Shown: positions 21,947 through 33,174 of the stretch, one piece after another
How positions within the stretch are numbered: position 1 is the stretch's first letter
Layout: every line of letters starts with the position of its first letter
Assembly (NCBI RefSeq): GCF_027579695.1
Contig: NC_083574.1
Coordinates: 57,348,059-57,412,058 of the forward strand
Origin: Neoarius graeffei
Lineage: Eukaryota; Chordata; Actinopteri; Siluriformes; Ariidae
Length of the DNA stretch: 64,000 nucleotides
Direction of reading: 5' to 3'
Notes under the pieces: generated by a model
Told to the model about the DNA's origin: nothing
The model's database searches: none
The model's input: the letters and a program-made list of their open reading frames with translations, nothing else
Made by a program: the position numbers and the translations under genes

Positions 21947-22355
21947 ATGATTCACGGAAGAATTTGAAGTGAGTTTTCATAGCTTTACCTACTTATTTTT
22001 TCAAATCAAACCGATTCATGTAAACAAATAATTATTTCAGAATATAACTGTAGTTGTTTTGATGAAAAATATTGAGATCTTATTGGTCAGAATGAGATTT
22101 AAAAAAAACGGAAGTCAGAAACCCAAGTGTCAGTTTCAATTCAATTAACTGGAATTGTTTATTGGATGTGGCTCACACAATTTTTTCGAGGTTAGCTTTG
22201 AAAGCTATGAATATTAATCAAAATAGATAATCATTTATATTCTTTCATAAATACTAGTAGGCCCTACTTAGAAATACAAAGGCATACAGAGCACAAAGAG
22301 GGGATTAGAAATAATCTTTTATAACTTTTTTATTTTGATAGAGAATGGTAGATGT

Positions 22356-22735
22356 GGGCGGCACGGTGGTGTAGTGGTTAGTGCTGTCGCCTCACAGCAA
22401 GAAGGTCCGGGTTCGAGCCCCGTGGCCGGCGAGGGCCTTTCTGTGCGGAGTTTGCATGTTCTCCCCGTGTCCGTGTGGGTTTCCTCCGGGTGCTCCGGTT
22501 TCCCCCACAGTCCAAAGACATGCAGGTTAGGTTAACTGGTGACTCTAAATTGACCGTAGGTGTGAATGTGAGTGTGAATGGTTGTCTGTGTCTATGTGTC
22601 AGCCCTGTGATGACCTGGTGACTTGTCCAGGGTGTACCCCGCCTTTCGCCCGTAGTCAGCTGGGATAGGCTCCAGCTTGCCTGCGACCCTGTAGAACAGG
22701 ATAAAGCGGCTACAGATAATGAGATGAGATGAGAT
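22356..22735 (+). mobile_element. tRNA-derived SINE, full length
   Basis: Complete copy with perfect 13 bp TSD GAATGGTAGATGT (22343-22355, 22736-22748). Confidence 0.93.
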
Positions 22736-23201
22736 GAATGGTAGATGTTAATGACATTCAGTGCTTATTTATGCATATTTTATAACTTTATTTGTAATTT
22801 GTAATTGTAATTAACACTGATTTTTCCTTCTTTGTGATGTATAAATGAGAGTTAAGATCAGCTTTATGCTGCACATATAAAGCCATTTGGTAAAACTCTG
22901 AAGAAGAGCGTGTACCAATTTAACGTTTTTACCTAATTAGCATAACTAATTCTAATTAAATACTAATTTGCATATTTTTAAACTTTGTATTCAGTATACA
23001 ACCATCTGTGTGCCTGCCAATTTCCATGTAAATATCTTGAAAAATTAAAAAGTTATTAAGAAAAAACATTTGATCTCATTCATTAATTAGGCCCATTTTG
23101 GACCATGTTATCCTCATACATAATATGAGTTTTCTACAAATTAAGCCGTTTTTTTCTATATTTGATTTGTAATATCTCAAGAATGGAGAAACATATTTTA
23201 A

Positions 23202-23432
23202 AGGTAGACTGCCTTTCAGACTTTTCAAGTGTAGGTCATAAAAAGAATTTTCCCTGACACCCAATTATTTTTGTTTAGTGGACCGAAAGCTACTGAATTC
23301 AAATCACAGACTTCCAATTTTATTAGGTTTCTTTAATAGAACAATTAATGAATGTAGGGCCACGTGGCTCTAAATTCTCTGCTATTTTTGCTTGCTTCAA
23401 CATGACCCAATTCAAAATAGTATGTCATACAT
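23202..23432 (+). mobile_element. Family X TTAA element, left half
   Basis: Matches the left 230 bp of the 5896-6704 copy and is preceded by TTAA (23198-23201). It is cut at a CAGGGGTTAAATT hAT end. The missing right half is at 26100-26282, inverted. Confidence 0.75.
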
Positions 23433-23880
23433 CCAGGGGTTAAATTGGGCCGGGGCTGTCCGGGGCTGAGCCCCGGCACATAAGCTCGGAGCGGATGGCA
23501 TATGATCACGCACACATCAAAAGCAACAAACCCTTTTCACGATTTTCAGTTCTGAATAATTAAATATCGTTTTATTAATCAATAAACCCATGACTTTTAT
23601 GAGATAGATCATAGTTTTCCTGATAACAAGACGACCTGTCAAAGCTATTTAGAACAGAACTTGCGATCAGAGATTCTGGTTTCTGGAACACTGCGTGGGT
23701 TGCCAATTCCGCTTTTTATAAGCGACTTTGGGGTTTCTTTTTTTGTGAGCTCGCTTTAAAAAAAAATCAGAAGTCGTGGTTTGCGGGTTTTTGGGCTTGT
23801 GTTTCAGCGTTGTGACTTGTTTATAATTTTCTCCGTACACCGTCTCCCCTTTTACCTGCATACGATCCTAATCCATCAGA
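23433..23880. mobile_element. hAT-like element Y, one end
   Basis: Starts CAGGGGTTAAATTGGG after the 8 bp CATACATC. A second end with the same 16 bases is at 26283 next to a CATGCATC flank (reversed), the expected partner TSD. Inner boundary unknown. Confidence 0.5.
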
Positions 23881-23956
23881 GGTGCTTGAATGAACTGTCT
23901 GTTATTATGTATTCAATTATTTATTTGGCATGTGGTGCTTTTTGTATTGTCTAGAA

Positions 23957-25467
23957 CAGGGGTTTTCAAAGTGTGGGAGAGTCAGCCCCCCCTCGGAGAG
24001 CAAATAAACAACAGCGCCCCCCCCCTTACAATTTTTGTTGTTGCTATACTTAATGTTCCATTCGTATTTTTTAAAAAATGGTTGTTGTACACATTATTTT
24101 TTTCTTTTTCACATTTTAAACATCTGTGCTTTTGAAAACATCTTGTTTTACACATTTGAAACATCCCATAGCATCGTTAGCTAGCATCTCTTGGCAGACA
24201 ACACACTGTGGCAGTGGAGCATCTTCAGATCCAGTCCATGAAAATCCAAACTTTAAATAATCGTGGTCATACTTCCTTCTTTTTCCAGTCCCCCAGGATT
24301 CCGCGGGCCTTTTTTGTGATTGTTGCGGGCTAAAATGTCTGATGTTGCGGGGGTTTTTCCAAAAAATTGCGATGAAAGTTGCGGTGTTTTTTAGGTTTTT
24401 GTTGCGATTACATTGCGGGAGGAAGTGAAAGTTGCGAGAAATTGTTGCGATTTTCTCTTTTTGTGATTAAAATTGAGTGATATGTTAAATATTAAGTTAT
24501 TACTGAAAAACTATTGATTAAAAAAACAAAGAGAAATGGTCCTATAAACAACTTTACCAATATAAAAGATTACCAGGACTACAAAAATGCAGAAAAATAG
24601 GCTTTACTTATCCAAATGCACCTGTTGGTTCAAAAGTTAAAGTGCATAGAACCTCACAGCACAACATGAAGTTACCTTAAAATATAATATAAATGCCTCA
24701 GCTTTCATGTAAGAAAAAAAAACCTATTAATACTAGTACTGTGTGCAGGCAGTCTCTCCTGAAGACTAAATTAAACAATAATTATAAACTAATAAAATAA
24801 ATGGCTCAGGCTTCATAGAAGAAAAAAACAATTTGAACAGAATCTCACAGTATGATGCTGAAGCTGCCTAAACAATGGAAAATAAAATACCATTTTGGCA
24901 AAAATGTTGGCATCCATTAACTTCTTGTATTAAGTAAAAAAAAAAAAATAAAGTGCACACAGTCCTTCACTGTAAACATAACACACTTTCAGTGTTGCCA
25001 GATACTGCTGACGTTTTCCAGTCCAAAATATGTTCAAAACCCGCCAAAATGCACTTAAAACTGCCCAATCTGGCAACACTGCGCGCATGCTGCTTCTCTT
25101 GAACACACGGAAGTAAGGCGGAAGGTAGTTTGTCGACGTCACCTCAAGACGACGCCAACGATTGGTCAAATTTGCGGGAAAGTTGCGGTGATTGGATATA
25201 ATTGCAACACCGCCCTGAATTCGCAGGGATTGGTTGAATTTGCGCTGAAGTTGCAAATCGCAACATCCTGGAGGCTCTGTTTTTTTGCTTGGCCCAGACT
25301 TTTTTTTTTTGCTTGGCCCAGACTTTGTCTCCTCACTCACTGTAGCTTTAGGTACTAAAAACCATAGACAGCTAAAAACCGATCCATTTAGTCTCTCACG
25401 TTGCGCCCCCCCTGAAGAACTCTGGCGCCCCCCAGGGGGGGCGCGCCCCACACTTTGAAAAGCCCTG
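23957..25467. mobile_element. hAT element with 19 bp TIR CAGGGGTTTTCAAAGTGTG
   Basis: Left end CAGGGGTTTTCAAAGTGTG and reversed right end CAGGGCTTTTCAAAGTGTG. Flanks GTCTAGAA and GTCTAGTG are an 8 bp TSD with two changes. No intact transposase. It contains another insertion at about 24292-25275. Confidence 0.82.
24292..25275. mobile_element. Nested element with CCAGGAT ends
   Basis: Bounded by CCAGGATTCCGCGGG and CGCAACATCCTGG, imperfect inverted ends. The interior is rich in TTGCGG / CCGCAA motifs near both ends. TSD not resolved and superfamily uncertain. Confidence 0.5.
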
Positions 25468-25614
25468 GTCTAGTGCTCATGTTTAATTTGTACGGACCCT
25501 GCCCATGACGTGTTGTCTGTTGTTGTGCATTGTGTGTGAATATCTTTATGTGCATCTTTCTGGCTGCAAACCCATTTCCCTGTTTTGGGAAAATAAAGAT
25601 ACCTTGACCTTGAC

Positions 25615-25927
25615 CATGTTAATGACCTATTGCCAATTGACCTAATGAGTTGCAATTTGGTCCTCCAGCTGTTCCTTTTTTGTACCTTTAACTTTTCCAG
25701 CCTCTTATTGCCCTTGTCCCAACTTTTTTGAGATGTGTTGCTGTCATGAAATTTCAAATGAGCCAATATTTGGCATGAAATTTCAAAATGTCTCACTTTT
25801 GACATTTGATATGTTGTCGATGTTCTATTGTGAATACAATATCAGTTTTTGAGATTTGTAAATTATTGCATTCCATTTTTATTTACAATTTGTACTTTGT
25901 CCCAACTTTTTTGGAATCGGGGTTGTA
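25615..25927 (+). mobile_element. Tc1-type 3' end
   Basis: Contains TCCCAACTTTTTTGAGATGTG and ends CCCAACTTTTTTGGAATCGG GGTTGTA, the same 3' end as the Tc1 element finishing at 32330. Only the 3' non-coding part is present. Confidence 0.75.
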
Positions 25928-25929
25928 TA

Positions 25930-26075
25930 ACAACACTGAAGACATCATGATTTAAATTATGAAATAACATATGGAATTATGTGGTCAACAAAAAAGTGTT
26001 CAAAAACTTATGAAAATATGTTTATTTTCCTTAATAAAACACTTAAATAATATTGGCTGGCTTTAAGTGGTATAT
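25930..26075 (+). repeat. Second Tc1-type remnant
   Basis: Contains AAATAACATATGGAATTATG and ACAAAAAAGTGTTCAAAAAC, also found reversed at 10660-10740 and partly at 61675-61700. Confidence 0.5.
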
Positions 26076-26099
26076 CAGATATATTCCATTCAGCTAGCA

Positions 26100-26282
26100 T
26101 GATATTGAATGAGTCAAAGACTGTGTTTCCTTTTCTTCGCAACATAACGTCTTTTCTTCTCACTTTCTGTTACTGTCGTCGGTCTTTCACGTTTGATTTG
26201 CACACTCACGTCCTCCATTTTTCTCTCCTGTTTCAAATTTGTATCCCACAATGCCTTGCGCAAACAGGGAAAGCCCACTATG
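26100..26282 (-). mobile_element. Family X element, right part, inverted
   Basis: Reverse complement of about 6125-6290, including the MEDVSV ORF start and CAAGGCATTGTGGGATAC. It abuts a CAGGGGTTAAATT end at 26283. Confidence 0.7.
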
Positions 26283-26650
26283 TGATGCATGCAGGGGTTA
26301 AATTGGGATTGGTTATGTGGGGGGGGGCTCTGCCTCGTACCCGCCCCTGCCCCCGCCGCCCTGCCCCAATATACTTTTTGGAAAATAACCCTCTAATTTG
26401 ATAACCATATCATATTGCACAGAGATATACACCTTATCTGTGTGTTGTAGGCCTATGTGTGTCTTGTAGTGCCCCCCTACACATTATGGCAGTTTGAATG
26501 TAGATTGGTTGGCCAATGTAACAGATTGTACAGGTTGTTGTACATTGGTTTGAAGGAAATGATTAGTGGGGGGTCTGGGGGTCCTCCCCCAGAAGTTTTT
26601 TATTATCATACATGTTATTTGCTGAATTCTGGTGCATTTTAATAAGTTGT
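26283..26650. mobile_element. hAT-like element Y, other end
   Basis: CAGGGGTTAAATTGGG followed by G- and C-rich runs. Inner boundary unknown. Confidence 0.45.
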
Positions 26651-26960
26651 TAGCTGACTTTACAGAGGTAGGTTGAGCAATATCATGTTAAATCTTGTCA
26701 CATGCCTACAGGTGAAAAATGTGAAGGAGAAATGTTCAGTGAGAAAATTTGAAGGCTTGCATAATCTTAAACCAAAACAGTTGATTTATTTTGGAGGATA
26801 AATGTTAAATATGCCAAAACACTGTCAGTCAAATTGTCAATCAAATATATTCATGCAGTGAATGCAACCAAATACAAACAACACTATAACATTGGAAGCA
26901 TTTATTATTATTGTTATTATTATGTATTCAATTATTTATTTGGCATGTGGTGCTTTTTGT

Positions 26961-27109
26961 ATTGTCTAGAACATACATAAGATGAGCATATTATAGCAGC
27001 AAAATAGAAGCACAATCATTTGAATGCAGCAAAAGTTTTGCTGCATTCAAATGATTGTGCTTCTATTTTGCTGCTATAATATGCTCATCTTATGTATGTT
27101 CTAGACAAT
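26961..27109. repeat. Perfect 149 bp palindrome
   Basis: Two 74-base arms with a one-base centre, starting ATTGTCTAGAACATACATAA and ending with its exact reverse complement. It sits where a 57 bp LINE 3' UTR segment (plus sense) meets the 3' end of the minus-strand LINE. Confidence 0.9.
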
Positions 27110-29522
27110 TACAAACATGGAGCTAACTGCCATTCAACACCTGGATGGCAGAGGGGACAAAGGAAGCCTTAAATCTCTTAGGCCCTGTCCACACGGCAAC
27201 GGATTCAGGTGACTCCGATACAATTGCTTATCGTTTAGGCCTGGCGTCCACACGGCACCGGCGTTTTGGGTGCCCAAAACGCAATCTTTTTGAGAACGGG
27301 TTCCAGAGTGGAAAGATCTGGCAACATTGCCGTTGTGAAGTTGTCTGGATGAGTAGAACGGATTTGTTTATGATGACGTCACAACCACATGACTGTGAGT
27401 GCTTCATGCCGGGTAGAACTGTAAAGAACTCGATGCGAGTTGTCAACAAATCCTATAACTTGGTTCATGAAACGTGCTTACAAAATATTTTCACTGTGAA
27501 TATTTATTGTGTAATGGTGCAAAGTGAGAGAGAGAGAGAGAGAGTCAATCCAGCCAGCAAAAATAGGGAAAAAAAGGAGCGATCTCACCTCTTCAGATGT
27601 TGGTTTTAGTCCTACAATACATTCCTCAAAAAGGGCGTAGAAGAGCAAATTAATCCATCAACGTGTAGCATTCAATTTATTCCGGACCATTAAAGACGCC
27701 GCCTTCCGCGTAGAATCATACGTCATCCTCGCCGCCATATTGGATAGGTCAAAGCGGAGAATAAAGATTAGCTGCGTTTAACTGTACCAACAGGTTTGCC
27801 GTCCAAACGAGATCACATGGGATTACCTTTCACAGGTGAGACTGGAAAAATACTTTTCATTGTATTTGGTCATTATAATGTAATTTTACGAACAGATTTT
27901 CCTGACTTTGTGGCTAATATGAAGTCTTGCGCATAATAGTTTATGCGCATGCGTCCTTACTTCTTCTATTGTTCTGGTGTCTCCGAAGGGACTGTCTTAC
28001 AGCGCCCCTAGAGGTGTGGCATGTGTATTGCATTGTTTTCAGCAAGCGTTGCGTTGCCATATGGACCCGATATTTTACTGATCGTTGCCCATTTGGACGC
28101 GATATATTTTTAAATAACATCTCGTTGCCGTTGTCGTGTGGATGTAGCGTTAGTCTGAAGAGCAGGCACCCTCCACCGACGGCCTGAGGGCAACAGTACA
28201 AACTCAGACCGAAGGGGATGATCTACACACTCTAAGATCAAAGAAGCCTTCCTGAACACTTGTCTGTTATACAGATCAGTTAACTGGACTTGACTCCTCC
28301 CTGTAACCTTACTGGCCACTTTAACAAGGTTACCAAGCCTGTTTTTATTGGCCAGGGTCAGATTTCCATACCAAGCAACAATGCAGAACATAAAAACTGA
28401 TTCAATAAAACTTCTATAAAAGAGGGTCATCATCTCTGAGCGAACATTAAAGGAGAACATTTTCCTCAAAAAATAGAGCCGTTGCTGAACTTTTTTTGCT
28501 GTGAAGGCAACGTGAGCATCGAAGCTTAATTTGTTGTCCACAATCACTCCCAGGTATTTATAGCTGTTTACCAGCTCAATATCTACACCTTTAATGCTGG
28601 TTACTACAGGACAAGGACTGGATGTTCTAAAGCTGATCATCATATCCTTTGTTTTAGACACATTTAATTGGAGAAAGGATTCATCGCACCAAGATACAAA
28701 ATCATTTACAACAGGCCCATGAATTAGCTCCTCCCCTTCAAGAAGACTCACAATGACAGAATCGTCAGCAAATTTAATAATGTGTCTATTTGCATAGTTG
28801 CTGCGACAGTCATTAGTGTACAGAATGTATAATAATGGGGAGAGACAACAACCTTGAGGAGATCCAGAGGAGGACTGCAGCTGATTTGAAAAGCAGCCAT
28901 TAACCCTCACACACACACCCGATTGGTCAAAAAGTCCAGTATCCAACCAACAAGATTAAAATCCAATTTAAAAAAACTGATTAGCTTCTCTGCTAACAGA
29001 TGTGGCTGAATAGTGTTAAAAGCAGATGAGAAATCTACAAACAACAGTCTTGCCTGAGCTTTGGATCCCTCAAGATGGCGATACAAAAAATGTAGCAGTG
29101 TGACAGTGGCATCCTCCACACCTCTACCTGGCCTATAAGCAAATTGTAGGTGGTCCAAAAATTCTTCTACCTGTAATAAAACTTCCTTTTTAATGAGCTT
29201 CTCCAACGTCTTCATAACTAAAGGTGTCAGCGCCACAGGCCTGAAATCATTTAATGTAGAAGGCTTATTAATCTTTGCAACAGGGACAATAGTGGAATGT
29301 TTCCATAACTTAGGGACCTTTTGTTGCTGGAGAGACAGCATAAAAATAAAATGGAAAATGTTGCACAGCTGTTCAGCACAAGTTGCCAGAACATGGCCAC
29401 AAATATTGTCAGGTCCTGGACTCTTACTCTTTTTAATTTGTTTTAAGTGTTTTTCCACACTTTGGACATCCAAAGCAAAAGCAGGAGGAGCTCTGGTGGT
29501 GTTCTTTAATGTATTCAACTTA
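27110..29522 (-). pseudogene. 5'-truncated LINE (CR1/L2-like), reverse transcriptase
   Basis: The minus strand encodes RT blocks SKSPGPDNICGHVL, DFRPVALTPLVMKTLE, FVDFSSAFNTIQPHLL, SSSGSPQGCCLSPLLY, IIKFADDSVIVSLL (catalytic ADD), YKYLGVIVDNKLSFDAH, and the C-terminal LPSGRRWRVPALQTN. One frameshift lies near 28930. The end of the frame is split by a MITE (27181-28155). Beyond it the coding resumes as KRFKASFVPSAIQ and stops at 27127. The 5' part, including any endonuclease, is missing. Confidence 0.85.
27181..28155. mobile_element. MITE inserted in LINE, GGCCCTGTCCACACGG end
   Basis: Left end GGCCCTGTCCACACGGCAAC and right end with CGTTGCCGTTGTCGTGTGG are imperfect inverted repeats. A 3 bp TTA flanks both sides (27178-27180, 28156-28158). 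Removing the element and one TTA restores the LINE frame, which supports the boundaries. Three-base TTA suggests PIF/Harbinger. Confidence 0.7.
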
Positions 29523-30368
29523 TCCTCTCACGATCAAGTCACGATTATCAAATCTTAAATAGAAAGACTGGGTATAAAAAGAGCATCTTGGAGTGGCAGC
29601 GGCTCTCAGAAGTAAAGATGGGAAGAGGATCACCAATCCCCCTAATTCTGTGCCGACAAATAGTGGAGCAATATCAGAAAGGAGTTCGACAGTGTAAAAT
29701 TGCAAAGAGTTTGAACATATCATCATCTACAGTGCATAATATCATCAAAAGATTCAGAGAATCTGGAAGAATCTCTGTGCGTAAGGGTCAAGGCCGGAAA
29801 ACCATACTGGGTGCCCGTGATCTTCGGGCCCTTAGACGGCACTGCATCACATACAGGCATGCTTCTGTATTGGAAATCACAAAATGGGCTCAGGAATATT
29901 TCCAGAGAACATTATCTGTGAACACAATTCACCGTGCCATCCGCCGTTGCCAGCTAAAACTCTATAGTTCAAAGAAGAAGCCGTATCGAAATATGATCCA
30001 GAAGCGCAGACGTCTTCTCTGGGCCAAGGCTCATTTAAAATGGACTGTGGCAAAGTGGAAAACTGTTCTATGGTCAGACGAATCAAAATTTGAAGTTCTT
30101 TATGGAAATCAGGGACGCCGTGTCATTCGGACTAAAGAGGAGAAGGACGACCCAAGTTGTTATCAGCGCTCAGTTCAGAAGCCTGCATCTCTGATGGTAT
30201 GGGGTTGCGTTAGTGCGTGTGGCATGGGCAGCTTACACATCTGGAAAGACACCATCAATGCTGAAAGGTATATCCAGGTTCTAGAGCAACATATGCTCCC
30301 ATCCAGACGACGTCTCTTTCAGGGAAGACCTTGCATTTTCCAACATGACAATGCCAAACCACATACTG

Positions 30369-31827
30369 CAGGGGTGCCCACAATATTTTGATTCGCGAGC
30401 TACTTTTAAAATGACCATGTTAATATGATCTACTCGGACTAGGTTGTTACCACTACTAGGCCTACTATGACTACTAGTACTGCTACTACTAGGCCTACTA
30501 CTACTACTACTACTAATAATAATAATAACAATGACACTTGTTTTGATTTATAAACATTCATATGCAATTTGTTTAATAATATGCAAACATGCATACAAAA
30601 AGGTGACTGAAATTTACATTCAAATTATGTTAAATGCATAAGCTTTGTACTCCTAAACGTATTTTTGTTCAAATCACTGTTAACTTTTATAAACCGCAAA
30701 CTACTAATATGTAAACATGAAACAAGCCCACTGTAAAAAAAAAAAAAAGGGCTATGTTTAGAAAAAAAAGTTAAATGCATCCAGACAGGCATTGTAAACC
30801 CCAAAACATTTTTGTTCACATCAACTGACTTTTGTATAGCCTGCTAGACAGAGATTTGACATTTACAACAATTTTATATAAAAAAAATTTTCCTTCTTTT
30901 ATATTTTTTTCCTTCTTTCTTTTCTTTTTTTTTTTTACCGTGGAACTTAGCAACAGCACAACTTTAATACATAGCATAGATACTGATGTAGGCCCTAAAT
31001 CAGATCTTAATCTGATGATGATCGGCACTGGAGGGAGTCAGAGAGGGCTGCATAGTCTGGACAGTAGCTGCTGGTAGCGAGCCTCAAGCAGGCCTCGAGA
31101 TGATCGTCGGACATACTGGAGCAGTATTTGGACTTAATGATCTTCATATGCGAAAAGGCCGACTCGCACAAATAAGTGGAGCCGAACAATGCGGTTAAGG
31201 AGGTGGCACATTGCCGCATGTTCGGGTACTTCGCCTCCGTGAGTAAATTCCAAAACGGCCCATGCGCCCTGGACTTCAACTCGATGTCAGACTGCAGCAT
31301 CAGCATCTCGTCTTCCACGGCAGACGTGTTCAGCTGAAACAGTGCCGCAACTTTTGAGGCGAGGGAATCCACCTCAGTATCTTCCCCGAATGGGTGGCAC
31401 ATGAATGTAGCTAGTGGCTCGAGCAAAGCAAAGTCTTGAAATCGCTTCTCAAACTCTGACTGGAGAATTTCAATCTGCTCAGTGGCGCGCACTGTTAAGT
31501 TGCGCAAACGCCCTCCCTTGCATCTCCAGCTCCGAGGCGAGGTTTCGGAAGTTTCCTAAATCACGGCGCTGCATCTTTGAAACCAGCAGTTTCATTTTGC
31601 TGGTTGTCATGGTAACCTAATGTAACAATTTTTTTGATGCAGCGCTTGGCTGACATTTTGCTTCAGGGAAAAAGCAAATTTGTTTACATGTAAAAATGAC
31701 CACGACGTTGTTTTTTTTTTAAAATTTCATAACAAATATATTAATATTTACATATCAATCATGAGATCTACCATCCCTGCCTTCGAGATCGACCGGTCGA
31801 TCGCGATCGACATAGTGGGCACCCAGG
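30369..31827 (-). mobile_element. hAT element inside Tc1 transposase
   Basis: Ends CAGGGGTGCCCA and (reversed) CCTGGGTGCCCA, with a perfect 8 bp TSD ACATACTG (30361-30368, 31828-31835). It carries the C-terminal part of a hAT transposase on the minus strand. Confidence 0.9.
31007..31507 (-). pseudogene. hAT transposase C-terminal fragment (dimerisation region)
   Basis: About 166 codons. The segment SDIELKSRAHGPFWNLLTEA ... YPNMRQCATSLTALFGSTY LCESAFSHMKIIKSKYCSSM SDDHLEACLRLATS has the hATC pattern (GSTYLCESAFSxMxxIKSKxRSxLTDxHL) of Charlie/SCAND3-like transposases. N-terminal BED finger and catalytic core are absent, so the element is an internal-deletion derivative. Confidence 0.82.
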
Positions 31828-32370
31828 ACATACTGCATCAATTACAGCATCATGGCTGCGTAGAAGAAGGGTCCGGGTACTGAACTGGCCAGCCTGCAGT
31901 CCAGATCTTTCACCCATAGAAAACATTTGGCACATCATAAAACGGAAGATACGACAAAAAAGACCTAAGACAGTTGAGCAACTAGAATCCTACATTAGAC
32001 AAGAATGGGTTAACATTCCTATCCCTAAACTTGAGCAACTTGTCTCCTCAGTCCCCAGACGTTTACAGACTGTTGTAAAGAGAAAAGGGGATGTCTCACA
32101 GTGATAAACATGGCCTTGTCCCAACTTTTTTGAGATGTGTTGTTGTCATGAAATTTAAAATCACCTAATTTTTCTCTTTAAATGATACATTTTCTCAGTT
32201 TAAACATTTGATATGTCATCTATGTTCTATTCTGAATAAAATATGGAATTTTGAAACTTCCACATCATTACATTCCATTTTATTTATAATTTGTACTTTG
32301 TCCCAACTTTTTTGGAATCGGGGTTGTAGAATATTAAAGGTATGTCCAAACTTTTGACTGTTTTATATAT

Positions 32371-32372
32371 AT

Positions 32373-32422
<50 letters not shown>
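32371..32422. repeat. (CA)n microsatellite
   Basis: Pure CA run of about 25 units, followed by a CCAGCCACTTTATTATATAG fragment that resembles the end of the 34419-34755 MITE. Confidence 0.9.
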
Positions 32423-32423
<1 letters not shown>

Positions 32424-32448
32424 AGCCACTTTATTATATAGGTACAAG

Positions 32449-32980
32449 TACACTACCGTTCAAAAGTTTGGGGTCACTTTGAAATGTCCTTATGTTTGAA
32501 AGAAAAGCACTGTTCTTTTCAATGAAGATCACTTTAAACTAATCAGAAATACACTCTATACATTGCTAATGTGGTAAATGACTATTCTAGCTGCAAATGT
32601 CTGGTTTTTGGTGCAATATCTCCATAGGTGTATAGAGGCCCATTTCCAGCAACTCTCACTCCAGTGTTCTAATGGTACAATGTGTTTGCTCATTGCCTCA
32701 GAAGGCTAATGGATGATTAGAAAACCCTTGTACAATCATGTTAGCACAGCTGAAAACAGTTGAGCTCTTTAGAGAAGCTATAAAACTGACCTTCCTTTGA
32801 GCAGATTGAGTTTCTGGAGCATCACATTTGTGGGGTCGATTAAATGCTCAAAATGGCCCGAAAAATGTCTTGACTATATTTTCTATTCATGTTACAACTT
32901 ATGGTGGTAAATAAAAGTGTGACTTTTCATGGAAAACACAAAATTGTCTGGGTGACCCCAAACTTTTGAACGGTAGTGTA
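32449..32980. mobile_element. Tc1/mariner MITE, copy 2 (inverted)
   Basis: Same TIRs (CACTACCGTTCAAAAGTTTG) and interior as 14870-15409 in the opposite orientation, flanked by TA. Confidence 0.9.
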
Positions 32981-33174
32981 CTTATATTGCCGAAGATAAT
33001 TATGGTGAAATCCCAGTAGCTGTCCAATTGCCTGACCTTTGTACTAAATAGATAATAGATTATGTGCTCCTAACTGACTCAAACAGCACAAGAGTCAGCT
33101 GCTGCATACAATACCAAATTTGAGTAGATAGAACTGCTACCACAATCTCACTCAGCAATAAACTGAACAGGTAA

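Larger units (their letters stand above)
23881..25614 (+). repeat. LINE 3' UTR (CR1/L2-type) split by a hAT element
   Basis: 23881-23956 continues at 25468-25614. It ends with CTGGCTGCAAACCCATTTCC and AATAAAGATACC, the usual 3' end of fish L2-like LINEs. The hAT element 23957-25467 interrupts it. Confidence 0.65.
29618..32104 (+). pseudogene. Tc1 transposase, intact except for one hAT insertion
   Basis: The ATG at 29618 is preferred over the upstream non-ATG extension. The first part (29618-30368) has the paired-like helix-turn-helix ([20 protein letters not shown]) and a GRK-type basic motif (GQGRKT). It also carries catalytic [10 protein letters not shown] and [10 protein letters not shown]. 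After the hAT insertion and its duplicated 8 bases, the same frame continues from 31836 with NWPACSPDLSPIENIWHIIK and stops at 32102-32104. Excluding the insertion the gene is 339 codons, the usual Tc1 length, and the D, D and E residues are all present. No other stop or frameshift was seen. Confidence 0.88.
29530..32330 (+). mobile_element. Tc1/mariner transposon with near-complete transposase, split by hAT
   Basis: The 3' end is the CCCAACTTTTTTGGAATCGG end at 32330. The 5' TIR is missing because sequence left of about 29530 is LINE. The transposase gene lies at 29618-30368 and 31836-32104. Confidence 0.85.

Noticed and set aside
24930-25451. 173-codon minus-strand ORF
   Set aside because: Lies across the nested hAT ends and has low-complexity runs, with no family resemblance.
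27145-27609. 154-codon ORF after the LINE 3' end
   Set aside because: It runs from LINE coding remnants (wrong strand) into a MITE; the reading frame crosses the insertion boundary.
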